Below, one piece after another: positions 1-10,520 of a DNA stretch of 46,603 bases. Position numbers and translations under genes: made by a program. The stretch spans positions 1 to 46,603 of the forward strand of contig CAIRUC010000049.1 of the NCBI GenBank assembly GCA_903881665.1, given 5' to 3'. The DNA is from an uncultured Bacteroidota bacterium. GTDB lineage: Bacteria; Bacteroidota; Bacteroidia; AKYH767-A; OLB10. Each line of letters starts with the position of its first letter. The first letter of the stretch is position 1. The notes below the pieces were generated by a model. The model was not told the origin of the DNA. It saw only the letters and a list, made by a program, of their open reading frames with translations, and ran no database searches.

Positions 1-3000
1 ACATATCCTGCTCCTGGATTTGAACAAGAACTTAAGGATGTTGTTGAACCATATCCGTCGCCATCTGCATCTACATAATACGTCGTGAACGTTAAGCCTT
101 CATCCGATTGTGTATCGCAGTTATCATCAAGCCCGTTGCAGATTTCATTTGCATTCGGATTAATGTTTGCATTTGTATCATCACAATCAGAATCATCAGA
201 AACATAGCCTAAAACATTAGAAACATATGAAACAATCGAATCTAACTTATTTCCGAATCCATCAGCATCATTATCAACATATAGTATTACAGAGAATAGC
301 ACGTGAATGGAATCTAAACTAGTAGCAGAACAATTTCCACTAAATATTTTAATATACCCCCCTGACATAGAAGGATCAATTAAAACACTCAAATTATTAT
401 CATCAATAATTGTATAATTATTTACTTTATAATTGTTAATTTTAATTGAATCAATGCTTGTAAATCCTAATCCGGAAATAGCTAAAGAAGAGTTGCTATA
501 TACATTAGTTGATACAATTGGATCGATTGAAATATTTATATTTGAAACGGAAACTGTTGCAATTTGAAAACAATAATTTGCATCAACAATTACAATATTA
601 TAATCAGAAGGATAAAGGGCTCCTATCGAATCAACACCTGAAGTAATTGGATTAAATTGATAATCGTACCAATCCACTGTATAGAGGCCATTTGTTCCGG
701 TAGGATTAATTTTTATTATTCCATCACTACTGCCCTGACACGCATCATACACAACGGGATTAACAGAAATCGGATCAGGTTCCAAAATTGTATACGATGT
801 ACTAGCAACACAACCACTTTGATCAGTTACAGTTAAAAAATAAACACCCGCAGCAAGACCTGAAATCGTTGTATAAGTAGAGCCATTACTCCACAAATAA
901 TTATAAGGCGGAATCCCATCAGAAGCATTAACAGAAAGCATTCCGTCGTTTGCTGCATTACATGTAATATTAGCTGTAAAAACAGTGTCTATATCAATAG
1001 ACGATTCCTGTTGGACATTGCATATTATATTTAGTGTACCACAACTAAGAGGGGCTCCATAATTATCGTAAATAGACAAATAATACTGTCCTTGATTTAG
1101 ATTTACGATAGAATCTGACAACTGGTTAGAAATAGTATCTTTTATTATTTGACTATTAATCGACCAAACATAGCGATATGGCGGCGCAGGTGGTGAAATA
1201 ATATTTGCTGTAACTTTTCCCTTTTCACCATAACAACCAACATTTTTAATTCGTGGATTTACGGCAACATCACGTGTGTTAATAGTAATAGGATTAGAAG
1301 TGCTATTACAACCATTAGGTAAAACAACTTTCGCGATAAATGTAGATGCTTGCAATGAAGAAACAGAATCTAATACACTTAATCCCGACATTACACCAAT
1401 CCAATCTACTGTAGTATTAGGAGGATAACCTAGTGCATACACACCTGTATCACGCACCTTTAGATAAATAATATCGGCAGCGCAAATGGTAGTATCGCCA
1501 GGAGTTATTTTAGGTTTTGCATCCTGCAATACATTAACATTAAATGATCGTGTTGTAGAAGAACAACCACCTGGACCAGTAACCGTTACAGTATAATTTA
1601 TAGGGGCATTAATTGCAGTTACTGTAGGATTGTTAATTGAAGTGCTGTTTAAGAAGGTAGCCGGCGACCAACTATAATTAATGCTAGTTGTATCATAAAA
1701 GAATGAATATGCTTCAGGGAATAAAGAACTAACATTGAAGGCGGTATTATTCCGTGTTGGGTATGTATTTGCAACAGTACCGCTAGCATTTTCAATACCA
1801 ATAGTATGAGCACTTAAAACAGGATCATTTGATTCTTTTATATGAACTTCGACTTTACTATTATTTTCATAGAGTTGAATTTGGAAGGATGCGTTACCTG
1901 TATAAGCAGCAGCGTTATAAAAATTAACGTTCTGCCATTGTACTACAAATATTCTATTAGGAGCTGTTCCGTTAACAAAATATGAAACAGATGCATCATT
2001 CAAAATTACGAGGTCATCCCAAAGTCCTGCAATAATATTATTGGGGGTTGCGGCTGAAGGCAATGCAGATCCATAAGATGCAGTAGACGAAGATGATGTT
2101 CCCAATTGAATAAATCCATTGGTATAAACATAAGCAGTGTTTTGATTGGTCCCGTAAAAATTAAAATTAAACGGAATTGTAATTGGTGCAGAAACAGCAT
2201 CATCAGCAAGTACAAATATTGATGTTGTTGGGCCTTGTGGTGCAAGAAAATTATAGGTAGTTGGACGAACAAGATATTTTCCAGTATTTGCAGATACAGA
2301 AAGTTGTGTATTTGTATTACTACAAAGACTTGAATTTGAAGAAGTAATTGCGCTAACAATAAGTTGAGGATTTAATCTAATTTGGAAGTTATTTGTTGCC
2401 GTACATCCATTTGCACCAGTTCCTGTAACCACATAATTTATATCAGAAGATACAGTAGCGGTAGGATTCGCAATAGCGGCATTAGACAATCCAGTAGTTG
2501 GTATCCACGCATAAGAAGAAGCTCCACTTGCAGTTAAAGAAACTGAACCAGCCGCACATAATACAGACGCCGAACCTGTTATTTGTAAATTAGGGGCAGG
2601 AAGAACATTAAACAGCAATGGATTTGATGCTACACTTGCTCCTGAAACTGCACAAGTAACAATACATTTATAATATGTACTTACGCTTAAATTTGAAACA
2701 GTCAGTTTTCGGCTAGTCGCTCCGCTAATATTCGTCCATAAAGAATTGTTTAGTGAAGACTGCCATTGATAGGTTAAACCTGCAGTCTGGCCAAGAATAA
2801 CATCGTTCTGCATCATTAAAACAGCAGGGGTATTATTCATAGCACAAAGAGAAGCAATTGATGAAGTAGTATTTCCGGGTAAGGGAGAACCTGCACAAGG
2901 TGCTAATGTGATTACTTTAAAATTATCGACACCAATATCAGAATATCCCCAATCGCTTGTTGCTTTAAGTCGAATAATAGTGGTTGCACTTGAAGAAGTA

Positions 3001-6000
3001 AAAGGAATGACTTTATTTTCCCAGCCAGAAGTTATAGTAAGTGCGGGAACGATATTGGTAAACGTAAGTCCACCATCTGTTGATATCATAACATCAACAA
3101 CATCATATCCATCATTATTTATATAATCAAACGACAATTCTTTTGTATTTGCTCCTGTACTGCAGTTGATGTATGCGTCGATACTCCCTGATGTTCCATT
3201 TGGCGCCCACCAAGTATGGAAGCGCGCAGAATATGTTCCCAACGTTGATGTTGGCGTATAGGCAGCAGAAGTTGGGGCTGTCCAAATTGCTGTTGCGCCT
3301 TGATCCACTCTTCTCCATGCATTTTCTCCTGTAACAACATTAGATGTCCAGTTAACCCCTGGGCGATCATTCGTAGCACAAGCAGAAGGCCACGTTTCAA
3401 AACTCTCAGCGAATGGAATAGCCGCTACAGTTGGAGGGTTAGAAGGTGTTACAGTAACCGTGGATGAAAAAGAGGAGATACCACTATGTGTACAAGTAAC
3501 CTCACATCTGTATTGCGCACCAAAAACCGGAGGCACACCAGCATAATTTAAAGAAGAAGCACCGGTAATATTAGTAAAAGTAGTTGCGCCTGTAGCTTTA
3601 ATTTGCCATTGATAAATTATGCCTAATGCACTTGAAGATCCATTCAATGAAAAACTTAATAAAGAGGAGGAATTACCAGCGCAATAAGTGCCTGTAACAA
3701 TAGCGGTTCCTGCTTGAGGCGAACCATCACACTCAGCAATTACTAATAAATTATCAACTCCAATATCAGTAGATCCATTATCTCCGGTTGATTTTAGGCG
3801 TATAATCGTATTATTATTCGTTGAAGAAAATGGAAATACGAAATTTGTCCATGTTGCAGATACTGTTAATGCAGCACCTAATAACTGAAACGTTTGTCCA
3901 TTATCAATAGAAAAATAAACTTGTAAATTATCTATTCCGCTAGTATTAATATAATCAAACGACAATTGTTTGGGAGACGAGCCTGTATTACAATTTAAAT
4001 ACAAATCAAGATTGCTCGATGATCCTGTTGTATGGAATCTTGCAGAAGAACTTCCTTTTGAAGAAACGGGGCTATACGCTCCTGTAGTAGAAGTCCAATT
4101 TGCAGATGCCCCCTGATCATTTCTACGCCAAGAATTATTGCCTGTTGATGGAGTATTAAGCCAACTTACTCCAGGCTTATCTGTAGTTGAGCAGTAAGAT
4201 ATCCACGATTCAAAATCTTCTGCATATGGCAAATTTACTGCAGTTGCAGTAATAGGGTTTACTTTAACTATTGCGGTATCAGTAACGGAACATCCATTAT
4301 AATTCGTCACCGAAACCGAATAAATTGTTGTTTGAGAGGGCGTAATTCCTGTAGGATTTGGGAGCGAAGAAGTAAATCCGGCTGGTGTACTTGTCCAAGA
4401 ATACGTAATTGTTGGTGTTCCAATAATTGTTACATTATCTAAAGCCCAATAAAAATCGTTTGTTGCATCATACTTAAATCGCACATATACATTACCGTTA
4501 CCTACATAATTATTAAGTGAGATAGTAGTTAAAATAAAATTAGTTGCCGTGCCTTGAGTTGAATTATATGTTTGTACTGTTGTCCAGTTAGTGCCATTGG
4601 TCGATACCTCCACCTTTGCTGATTCAGCACCACTATTATATCTATAATAGTGATAAAAAGATAAACTTAACGAGTTATATCCTACAGTACTGAACGAAGG
4701 TGATTGAAGTGTTGTAGCCGTAGTTCCTCCTGTTCCTTGCGAAGCGCTATTCGACAAATAAAATTGCGAAAGGTCGTTCGATCTAAATGTAGTAGTAGAA
4801 TATACATACGAATTTGGTCGTAATGTCCACGCAGCGTTTGCTGTTGTTCCTCCAGCACTTGTATTCGTTGTTGTCCATGTAGATGCCGCATTAAATTTTT
4901 CAGAAACAATAATTACGGGGCTTGAAACGGAAGACGATGTTAAGCTTATACTTGAACCACTACAAACATTATTAGCGCTTGCGGTTGCTGTAACTGCATC
5001 GGGAGCAGTAATTACTGTTATGCTATACGATGCATTACTAACGCATCCTTTACTATTAGTAACAGTAACACTATAGGTTCCTGTAGTAGTAAAATTATTG
5101 GTAGCAGCATTTGTACTACTTCCTCCACTCCATAGATATATAATTCCTCCAGATGCAACTAACGTTACACTACCACATCCTGAAGAAGGACCTGAAATAT
5201 TTGCAATCGGTAATGCTGCAATTTCAACATTTGCTGTTGTACTAAATGTTGCGCACCCATTTACGATTACTGTATACGTTACTGAATATATTCCTGCTGT
5301 ACTAGCCGAGGGAACTATAGCTCCTGTATTAAGATCTATATTTAACCCTGCAGGCGAAGAACTATATGTCCCTCCCGTTGTTCCTGTTTGAGTAACGACT
5401 CCTGTAGTTAAACTCTTACAAAATGGAGATCCTGAATATGTAATTGTAGCAGATGGAAGTGCCGTTATAACAACACTTGATGTGGTTGTAAATTGACTAC
5501 ATCCATTTGCAGCAGCTATTGTATATGTAACCGTATATGTTCCTGCAGTACTTGTTGATGGATTTATTACTCCTGTGGTACTGTTAATTGTAAGTCCTGT
5601 TGGAGAGGCCGAATACGTTCCCCCGGTTGTTCCTGTTTGAGTAACGGCTCCTATAGTTAAACTCTTACAAAATGGAGATCCTGAATATGCAATAGTAGCA
5701 GATGGAATAGCAGTAATGGTTACACTTGATGTTGCAGTTTGAGCCGAACACGCTCCATTCGCTAACATTGAATACGTAACAGTATAAACTCCAGCAGTAC
5801 TAATTGAAGGGTTTATTACTCCTGTTGTACTGTTAATTGTAAGTCCTGTTGGAGAGACCGAATACGTTCCTCCCGTTGTTCCTGTTTGAGTAACGACTCC
5901 TGTAGTTAGGCTCTTACAAAACGGACTACCTGCGTAAATAATGGTCGCTACATTTGGCACAGAAACCGTAAAAGTTGCTGTTCGATTCGTTGATATTGCA

Positions 6001-7103
6001 GAAGAACAAATTGTAGTACCAGTGCCCGACTGCAAATTGGTAATCGTTATTGTAGTGGATCCTGCATTCGCAATAGTATTTGTATTAAAAGATCCTGCAC
6101 CAGCAGTAGTTACATTCATTGTTGCAATACTTCCTGTAGTAGTATTTGCGCCCGTAAGATTATAACTAACGGTGTATGTTCCAATAGGAAGATTCACCGT
6201 ATTTCCTGTAAGTGAAATAGTAGAAGAAGAACCCGCACAAACATTAATTGCGGATGTTGTTAATAGGCTATATGTAGAACAATTATAGGTTATAATAATC
6301 TGCCCATTTCCACCTGACCCTCCATTTCTATTTGTATTAGAAGTTGCTCTCGCTCCAGCACCTCCTCCTCCAAGATTTGTATTATTGGCACCATCTGCAG
6401 AAGTTGTTGATCCATTTACACCAGCGCCACCACCTGTTACGGCAGTGCCTCCATTTACACCTGTAGCATTGGCCCCATTAGAACCTGTGCCAGCACTACT
6501 GCCGCCACCGCCTCCAGATCCACCATTATTTGCTCCCGTACCACCAGCACCTCCAAAATAACTATAAGGACTAGTTGACCCAATATTCCCAGTAGAAATT
6601 GCCGAAGCACCAGCAGCAGTTGCGTTATTAGTAGAAGCTAATGAACCTCCATTGCCCCCTTTAGCGAGAATAGTTGTTATTGAACCAAACCAAGAATCAC
6701 TTCCTGCTTGTCCGGCAGTTGCTGCACCAACTCCACCCGTACCAACTGTAAAAGTATACGATTGGCCAGGAATAACTGTAATTGCATTGTTTCTTACGTA
6801 AGCGCCTCCAGCGCCACCACCTCCGGCTGCAGGATTTCCTGTAGCACCTCCTCCTGCACCTCCAGCGCCCCAACATTCTACCTTAATAGAAGTTACGCCG
6901 GCAGGTGGAATAAAGGTTCCTGAGCTATTAAAAGTTATTGCAGTTTGTGAAAATGAAAAGTGCGACATCAAAACAAAAACAATCATTGAAAAAATCGTTT
7001 TTATACTATGACCAAAGGACATAATAGTGGCATTAAAAGGAGTAATCTCTTTCAATGGTTTAACGTTTTTCAAATTTAAGTAACGGTAAGTTTTTTCGCG
7101 CAT
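1..7103 (-). CDS. Giant secreted multidomain adhesin-like protein, 3' end outside window
   Basis: One frame stays open from an ATG at 7103 to the window edge, at least 2,367 residues; I checked the frame at nine places. The N-terminus has a signal peptide (hydrophobic IFSMIVFVLMSHFSFSQ); a start at 7022 would also keep it. Next come a glycine-rich domain beginning PPAGVTSIKVECWGAGG, three tandem Ig-like repeats, a choice-of-anchor-J-like domain, two jelly-roll/MAM-like domains starting PYAEDFESW and PFAESFETW, more Ig/PKD-like modules, SprB-like repeats (PPYNYLWSNGS, GVYFLTVTDQSGC) and, at the window edge, MopE-like segments (CDDTNANINPNANEIC, DADGDGYGS). Such proteins in Bacteroidota are surface or secreted adhesins, often exported by the type IX system. 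The C-terminal sorting domain that would prove this lies beyond position 1. Binding partner unknown. Confidence 0.9.
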   Translation of the reverse strand, partial: MREKTYRYLNLKNVKPLKEITPFNATIMSFGHSIKTIFSMIVFVLMSHFSFSQTAITFNSSGTFIPPAGVTSIKVECWGAGGAGGGATGNPAAGGGGAGGAYVRNNAITVIPGQSYTFTVGTGGVGAATAGQAGSDSWFGSITTILAKGGNGGSLASTNNATAAGASAISTGNIGSTSPYSYFGGAGGTGANNGGSGGGGGSSAGTGSNGANATGVNGGTAVTGGGAGVNGSTTSADGANNTNLGGGGAGARATSNTNRNGGSGGNGQIIITYNCSTYSLLTTSAINVCAGSSSTISLTGNTVNLPIGTYTVSYNLTGANTTTGSIATMNVTTAGAGSFNTNTIANAGSTTITITNLQSGTGTTICSSAISTNRTATFTVSVPNVATIIYAGSPFCKSLTTGVVTQTGTTGGTYSVSPTGLTINSTTGVINPSISTAGVYTVTYSMLANGACSAQTATSSVTITAIPSATIAYSGSPFCKSLTIGAVTQTGTTGGTYSASPTGLTINSTTGVINPSTSTAGTYTVTYTIAAANGCSQFTTTSSVVITALPSATITYSGSPFCKSLTTGVVTQTGTTGGTYSSSPAGLNIDLNTGAIVPSASTAGIYSVTYTVIVNGCATFSTTANVEIAALPIANISGPSSGCGSVTLVASGGIIYLWSGGSSTNAATNNFTTTGTYSVTVTNSKGCVSNASYSITVITAPDAVTATASANNVCSGSSISLTSSSVSSPVIIVSEKFNAASTWTTTNTSAGGTTANAAWTLRPNSYVYSTTTFRSNDLSQFYLSNSASQGTGGTTATTLQSPSFSTVGYNSLSLSFYHYYRYNSGAESAKVEVSTNGTNWTTVQTYNSTQGTATNFILTTISLNNYVGNGNVYVRFKYDATNDFYWALDNVTIIGTPTITYSWTSTPAGFTSSLPNPTGITPSQTTIYSVSVTNYNGCSVTDTAIVKVNPITATAVNLPYAEDFESWISYCSTTDKPGVSWLNTPSTGNNSWRRNDQGASANWTSTTGAYSPVSSKGSSSARFHTTGSSSNLDLYLNCNTGSSPKQLSFDYINTSGIDNLQVYFSIDNGQTFQLLGAALTVSATWTNFVFPFSSTNNNTIIRLKSTGDNGSTDIGVDNLLVIAECDGSPQAGTAIVTGTYCAGNSSSLLSFSLNGSSSALGIIYQWQIKATGATTFTNITGASSLNYAGVPPVFGAQYRCEVTCTHSGISSFSSTVTVTPSNPPTVAAIPFAESFETWPSACATNDRPGVNWTSNVVTGENAWRRVDQGATAIWTAPTSAAYTPTSTLGTYSARFHTWWAPNGTSGSIDAYINCSTGANTKELSFDYINNDGYDVVDVMISTDGGLTFTNIVPALTITSGWENKVIPFTSSSATTIIRLKATSDWGYSDIGVDNFKVITLAPCAGSPLPGNTTSSIASLCAMNNTPAVLMMQNDVILGQTAGLTYQWQSSLNNSLWTNISGATSRKLTVSNLSVSTYYKCIVTCAVSGASVASNPLLFNVLPAPNLQITGSASVLCAAGSVSLTASGASSYAWIPTTGLSNAAIANPTATVSSDINYVVTGTGANGCTATNNFQIRLNPQLIVSAITSSNSSLCSNTNTQLSVSANTGKYLVRPTTYNFLAPQGPTTSIFVLADDAVSAPITIPFNFNFYGTNQNTAYVYTNGFIQLGTSSSSTASYGSALPSAATPNNIIAGLWDDLVILNDASVSYFVNGTAPNRIFVVQWQNVNFYNAAAYTGNASFQIQLYENNSKVEVHIKESNDPVLSAHTIGIENASGTVANTYPTRNNTAFNVSSLFPEAYSFFYDTTSINYSWSPATFLNSTSINNPTVTAINAPINYTVTVTGPGGCSSTTRSFNVNVLQDAKPKITPGDTTICAADIIYLKVRDTGVYALGYPPNTTVDWIGVMSGLSVLDSVSSLQASTFIAKVVLPNGCNSTSNPITINTRDVAVNPRIKNVGCYGEKGKVTANIISPPAPPYRYVWSINSQIIKDTISNQLSDSIVNLNQGQYYLSIYDNYGAPLSCGTLNIICNVQQESSIDIDTVFTANITCNAANDGMLSVNASDGIPPYNYLWSNGSTYTTISGLAAGVYFLTVTDQSGCVASTSYTILEPDPISVNPVVYDACQGSSDGIIKINPTGTNGLYTVDWYDYQFNPITSGVDSIGALYPSDYNIVIVDANYCFQIATVSVSNINISIDPIVSTNVYSNSSLAISGLGFTSIDSIKINNYKVNNYTIIDDNNLSVLIDPSMSGGYIKIFSGNCSATSLDSIHVLFSVILYVDNDADGFGNKLDSIVSYVSNVLGYVSDDSDCDDTNANINPNANEICNGLDDNCDTQSDEGLTFTTYYVDADGDGYGSTTSLSSCSNPGAGY
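2910..4260 (-). repeat. Two duplicated jelly-roll/MAM-like domains in the adhesin
   Basis: Two stretches, roughly 3740-4260 and 2910-3430, encode the same order of motifs: PxAExFExW, a Cys, (T/N)D(K/R)PGVxW, WRR(N/V)DQGA, SARFHT, an acidic (L/A)DxYxNC motif, LSFDYIN, DxGxTF, and IIRLK followed by DIGVDN. They are separated by an Ig-like spacer with a QW and CxVTC pair. The arrangement points to segmental duplication inside the gene. Function is probably carbohydrate or protein binding, by analogy with MAM-type jelly rolls. Confidence 0.75.
5204..5950 (-). repeat. Three tandem 249-bp (83-residue) repeats in the adhesin
   Basis: The same segments recur every 249 bases: CCTGC(T/A)GTACT-like blocks at about 5293, 5542 and 5791, and a block with CTCTTACAAAA at about 5412, 5661 and 5910. 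The period is a whole number of codons, so each unit encodes 83 residues with a GTTGGTYS(S/V)SPAG core and a CKSL motif. They look like Ig-like beta-sandwich modules. The two N-terminal linkers differ more than the cores, consistent with duplication followed by drift. Confidence 0.85.
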
Positions 7104-7272
7104 GGTTATAAGTTAAGACACAATACAATATTGCCTATACGAAAACAAGACAAAGTTTGTTTCTGTTGGCCATATATAAACTTCTAGCAATTTAAAAATA
7201 TAGTAAGCATGACTTTTATCAGAAAGGGCAAAAACCCCTCATAATAAGGGTGAAACGATGGAATTGTTAAGC

Positions 7273-7302
7273 AAAAAAATACCCCCGAATTTCTTCGAGG
7301 GT
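7273..7302 (-). terminator. Intrinsic terminator of the atp operon
   Basis: Reading the minus strand, ACCCTCGAA and TTCGGGGGT form a 9-bp stem with one mismatch and a short AAA loop (7281-7302), followed by a run of T residues (7273-7280). It lies about 60 bases beyond the atpG stop codon. Confidence 0.85.
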
Positions 7303-7361
7303 ACAATTCATTAGTTTATTTTAGTTGTTAATATTTAGGTGTATTCACCTATTTATTACTA

Positions 7362-8240
7362 TTATCCATTCAATGCTTCTGCACCAGCAACGATTTCCAA
7401 GATTTCATTTGTAATGGCTGCCTGACGCGCTTTATTATATGATAATTTTAATTCTTTAATTAACTCCCCCGCATTATCAGTTGCTTTGCTCATTGCTGTC
7501 ATTCGGGCTCCATGTTCAGAAGCATGAGAATCTAGCACTGCTTTATACAACTGCGTTTTAATTGATTTAGGAATTAAATCAAGGATGATTTCTTGTTTAC
7601 CAGGTTCAAAGATATAATCATGCTTAGCTACGGCAACATCTGAAGCTGGGGGTTGAATTGGCAATAATTGTTCAGTTTGTACAATTTGTACGGCAGCATT
7701 TTTAAACTGATTATATACAACCAACACGCGATCATAATTACCTAAAGCGAATTCATTCATTATTTTTTCAGCAATAATAGAAACCACTTCAAAGCGAAGA
7801 TCAGCATACACTGAATTATGCTCGCCATAAAACAATTCTTTGTTTTTACTGAAAAAATCAGACGCTTTTTTGCCGATAGCCATTACTTTTATGTTACCTG
7901 CTTTATGCTGGTCGCGGTAGTCATCGCCAATTAAACGTGTAACCTGACGAATAACATTTGCATTAAAAGCACCAGCAAGTCCTCTATTAGAAGTTACTGC
8001 AACAATCAATACTTTTTCTGCCGGACGAACCTGAGCGAACTGTCCACCGTCACTACTTTCAAGTGAAGAAGAAAGATTCTCAAGAATATCACGAAGCTTA
8101 TTTGCATAAGGACGAAGTTGCGTAATTGCATTCTGAGCACGTCGAAGTTTCGCAGCACTCACCATTTTCATTGCTTTGGTGATTTGCTGAGTACTCGATA
8201 CAGAAACAATTCGTAATCGTACCTCTTTTAAATTAGCCAT
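7362..8240 (-). CDS. atpG: ATP synthase F1 gamma subunit
   Basis: The gamma subunit is the central rotor shaft of F1, coupling proton flow through Fo to catalysis in the alpha/beta ring. The 292-residue product starts MANLKEVRLRI, followed by the conserved STQQITKAMKMVSAAKLRRAQ-like N-terminal helix, and ends with the matching C-terminal coiled-coil helix (SKATDNAGELI, YNKARQAAIT, EIVAGAEAL). Length is normal for the family. It is the last gene of the operon, 48 bases after atpA, with a terminator shortly downstream. Confidence 0.97.
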   Translation of the reverse strand: MANLKEVRLRIVSVSSTQQITKAMKMVSAAKLRRAQNAITQLRPYANKLRDILENLSSSLESSDGGQFAQVRPAEKVLIVAVTSNRGLAGAFNANVIRQVTRLIGDDYRDQHKAGNIKVMAIGKKASDFFSKNKELFYGEHNSVYADLRFEVVSIIAEKIMNEFALGNYDRVLVVYNQFKNAAVQIVQTEQLLPIQPPASDVAVAKHDYIFEPGKQEIILDLIPKSIKTQLYKAVLDSHASEHGARMTAMSKATDNAGELIKELKLSYNKARQAAITNEILEIVAGAEALNG

Positions 8241-8288
8241 TGTTTAATTTCAATTTATGAGTACAAAGTACCCTGATTGGTAATGGAA

Positions 8289-9869
8289 TTAAGCAGCGTA
8301 TTTTTTAGCAAGATCTTTCGCTACTGACTCGAGAATGCTAGTGATTTCATCATTAATCACTCCTTTTGCTAATTGATCTAATACATTTTTATGCGTAGCT
8401 CGTAGAAGACTTAAAAAATCAGCTTCGAACTCTCTCACTTTTCTTACAGGAACAGACTGTAATAAACCTTTGGTTCCTAAGTAAATAATCGCAACTTGTT
8501 CTTCAACACGGAACGGAGAGTACTGCCCTTGTTTAAGGATTTCTACGTTACGAGATCCTTTATCGATTACCGCTTTTGTTGCAGCATCAAGATCAGAACC
8601 GAATTTTGAGAAGGCTTCTAGCTCGCGGTATTGCGCCTGATCGAGTTTTAAAGTACCTGCTACTTTCTTCATTGATTTAATCTGAGCATTCCCTCCTACA
8701 CGAGATACAGAAATACCTACGTTAATGGCCGGACGAACTCCTGCGTTAAACAAATTCGCTTCAAGGAAAATTTGTCCGTCGGTAATAGAGATTACGTTTG
8801 TTGGGATATATGCTGATACGTCACCGGCTTGCGTTTCAATAATTGGAAGGGCAGTTAATGAACCACCACCTTTTACTTTACCTTTTAATGATTCTGGTAA
8901 ATCATTCATTGTAGCAGCAATTGAATCCGATTTAATCACTTTCGCAGCACGCTCTAATAAACGACTGTGAAGGTAGAATACATCTCCTGGATATGCCTCA
9001 CGGCCCGGAGGACGACGTAATAACAACGACACCTCACGATAAGCTACTGCTTGTTTTGACAAATCATCATATACTACTAATGCTGGACGACCTGTATCAC
9101 GGAAAAATTCACCGATAGCAGCACCGGCCATTGGCGCGAAGAACTGTAAAGGAGCGGAATCGGAAGCAGTAGCTGCCACAATTACTGTGTAAGCCATTGC
9201 GCCACGCTCTTCTAAAGTTTTCAGTACGTTTGCTACAGTAGATCCTTTTTGACCCACCGCAACATAAATACAATATACCGATTCTCCTTTATCGAAGAAT
9301 TCTTTTTGATTGATGATTGTATCAATTGCCACAGCAGTTTTACCTGTTTGACGATCACCGATAATTAACTCACGTTGGCCACGTCCGATAGGAATCATGG
9401 CATCAATCGCTTTTATACCTGTTTGTAACGGCTCCGTTACCGGTTGACGGAAAATTACCCCCGGCGCTTTACGCTCAAGTGGCATTTCATACGTTTCGCC
9501 AGTGATGGGGCCTTTACCGTCGATTGGATTCCCTAAAGTATCCACAACACGTCCAAGCATTCCTTCACCCACACGGATAGAAGCAATTTTACCTGTACGT
9601 TTTACAGTATCACCTTCTTTAATGCCATTTGATGAACCTAACGTTACCGCACCTACGTTATCCTCTTCGAGGTTAAGTACGATGCCTTTCAATCCGTTTT
9701 CGAATTCGATAAGCTCACCTGACTGAACTTTTGTAAGTCCATAAATACGGGCGATACCATCACCCACTTGAAGTACGGTTCCAACTTCTTCAAGCTCAGT
9801 TACCGATTTAAAACCGGCTAATTGCTGGCGGAGAATGGCTGAAACTTCGTCCGGTCTAACATCTACCAT
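8289..9869 (-). CDS. atpA: ATP synthase F1 alpha subunit
   Basis: This is the non-catalytic nucleotide-binding subunit of the F1 hexamer. The 526-residue product begins [17 protein letters not shown], has the N-terminal beta-barrel (about 25-95), Walker A GDRQTGKT at 171-178, [11 protein letters not shown] as the Walker B region, and the alpha-specific [28 protein letters not shown] segment split by the usual PPGRE loop. The arginine-finger region SVSRVGG is intact. It lies 37 bases after atpH. The beta and epsilon genes are not in this operon. Confidence 0.98.
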   Translation of the reverse strand: MVDVRPDEVSAILRQQLAGFKSVTELEEVGTVLQVGDGIARIYGLTKVQSGELIEFENGLKGIVLNLEEDNVGAVTLGSSNGIKEGDTVKRTGKIASIRVGEGMLGRVVDTLGNPIDGKGPITGETYEMPLERKAPGVIFRQPVTEPLQTGIKAIDAMIPIGRGQRELIIGDRQTGKTAVAIDTIINQKEFFDKGESVYCIYVAVGQKGSTVANVLKTLEERGAMAYTVIVAATASDSAPLQFFAPMAGAAIGEFFRDTGRPALVVYDDLSKQAVAYREVSLLLRRPPGREAYPGDVFYLHSRLLERAAKVIKSDSIAATMNDLPESLKGKVKGGGSLTALPIIETQAGDVSAYIPTNVISITDGQIFLEANLFNAGVRPAINVGISVSRVGGNAQIKSMKKVAGTLKLDQAQYRELEAFSKFGSDLDAATKAVIDKGSRNVEILKQGQYSPFRVEEQVAIIYLGTKGLLQSVPVRKVREFEADFLSLLRATHKNVLDQLAKGVINDEITSILESVAKDLAKKYAA

Positions 9870-9906
9870 TTCTGTAGTTATTAAGAGTTATTTATTATCT
9901 AATTAA

Positions 9907-10464
9907 TTAAAATTCTTTTACGTACAAGTTATCGTCGAATTCATTTTTCAACTGACGTAACTTTTTAGTTACTGAAGCATCAAACTGTTCATCCCCCATT
10001 CGAAGTATAAATCCTCCGATAAGATCTTTATTTACAGTCTCTACTAGTTCAATATTTGTTCCTTTTGTATCGCTAATGATGGCTAATACTTGCTCGCGTG
10101 CAGCAGCATCTAAAGGAGTGGCAGTAGTAACATAAGCAACTTTTACACCGATTGACTCTTTGTAAATATTGATATACTCCTGAGCGATTCCCATTAAATA
10201 AGACTCACGACCTTTATGGGTCATTAAATCCATAAATGACATTGTTAACGTGTCTACTTTATTTCCGAATACCGCTTTAATCACCGCATCTTTTTTATCA
10301 GTGCTGACAATCGGATTTTTCATCAATAAAGCAAGATCACGATTTTCATGACATGCTGATGAAATCAACTGCATATCTGCAAACACTTTATCGGTAATAT
10401 TTCGCTCGGCGGCCAATCCCAATAAGGACTTAGCGTATCGACGAGCTACTTTTGAATCTGCCAT
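9907..10464 (-). CDS. atpH: ATP synthase F1 delta subunit
   Basis: The delta subunit links the top of the alpha/beta hexamer to the b-subunit peripheral stalk. The 185-residue product has the typical helical N-domain start (KVARRYAKSLLGLA) and the conserved C-terminal signature DLIGGFILRMGDEQFDASV. Length is normal. It lies between atpF and atpA with short gaps on both sides, as expected for one transcript. Confidence 0.96.
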   Translation of the reverse strand: MADSKVARRYAKSLLGLAAERNITDKVFADMQLISSACHENRDLALLMKNPIVSTDKKDAVIKAVFGNKVDTLTMSFMDLMTHKGRESYLMGIAQEYINIYKESIGVKVAYVTTATPLDAAAREQVLAIISDTKGTNIELVETVNKDLIGGFILRMGDEQFDASVTKKLRQLKNEFDDNLYVKEF

Positions 10465-10520
10465 ATTAATTGAGGTTTAAAGATTAATAATTACCTTTCG
10501 GAATTATCTTTCTTTAATCA

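Noticed and set aside
2006..2359. Minus-strand frame of 117 codons
   Set aside because: It is out of phase with the adhesin frame, which is continuous and domain-rich here; the translation is Leu/His/Gln-rich and meaningless.
2908..3126. Open frame on the plus strand inside the adhesin (also 5098-5391 and 5941-6165)
   Set aside because: These are antisense shadows of Ser/Thr/Gly-rich coding sequence; the minus frame has coherent domains.
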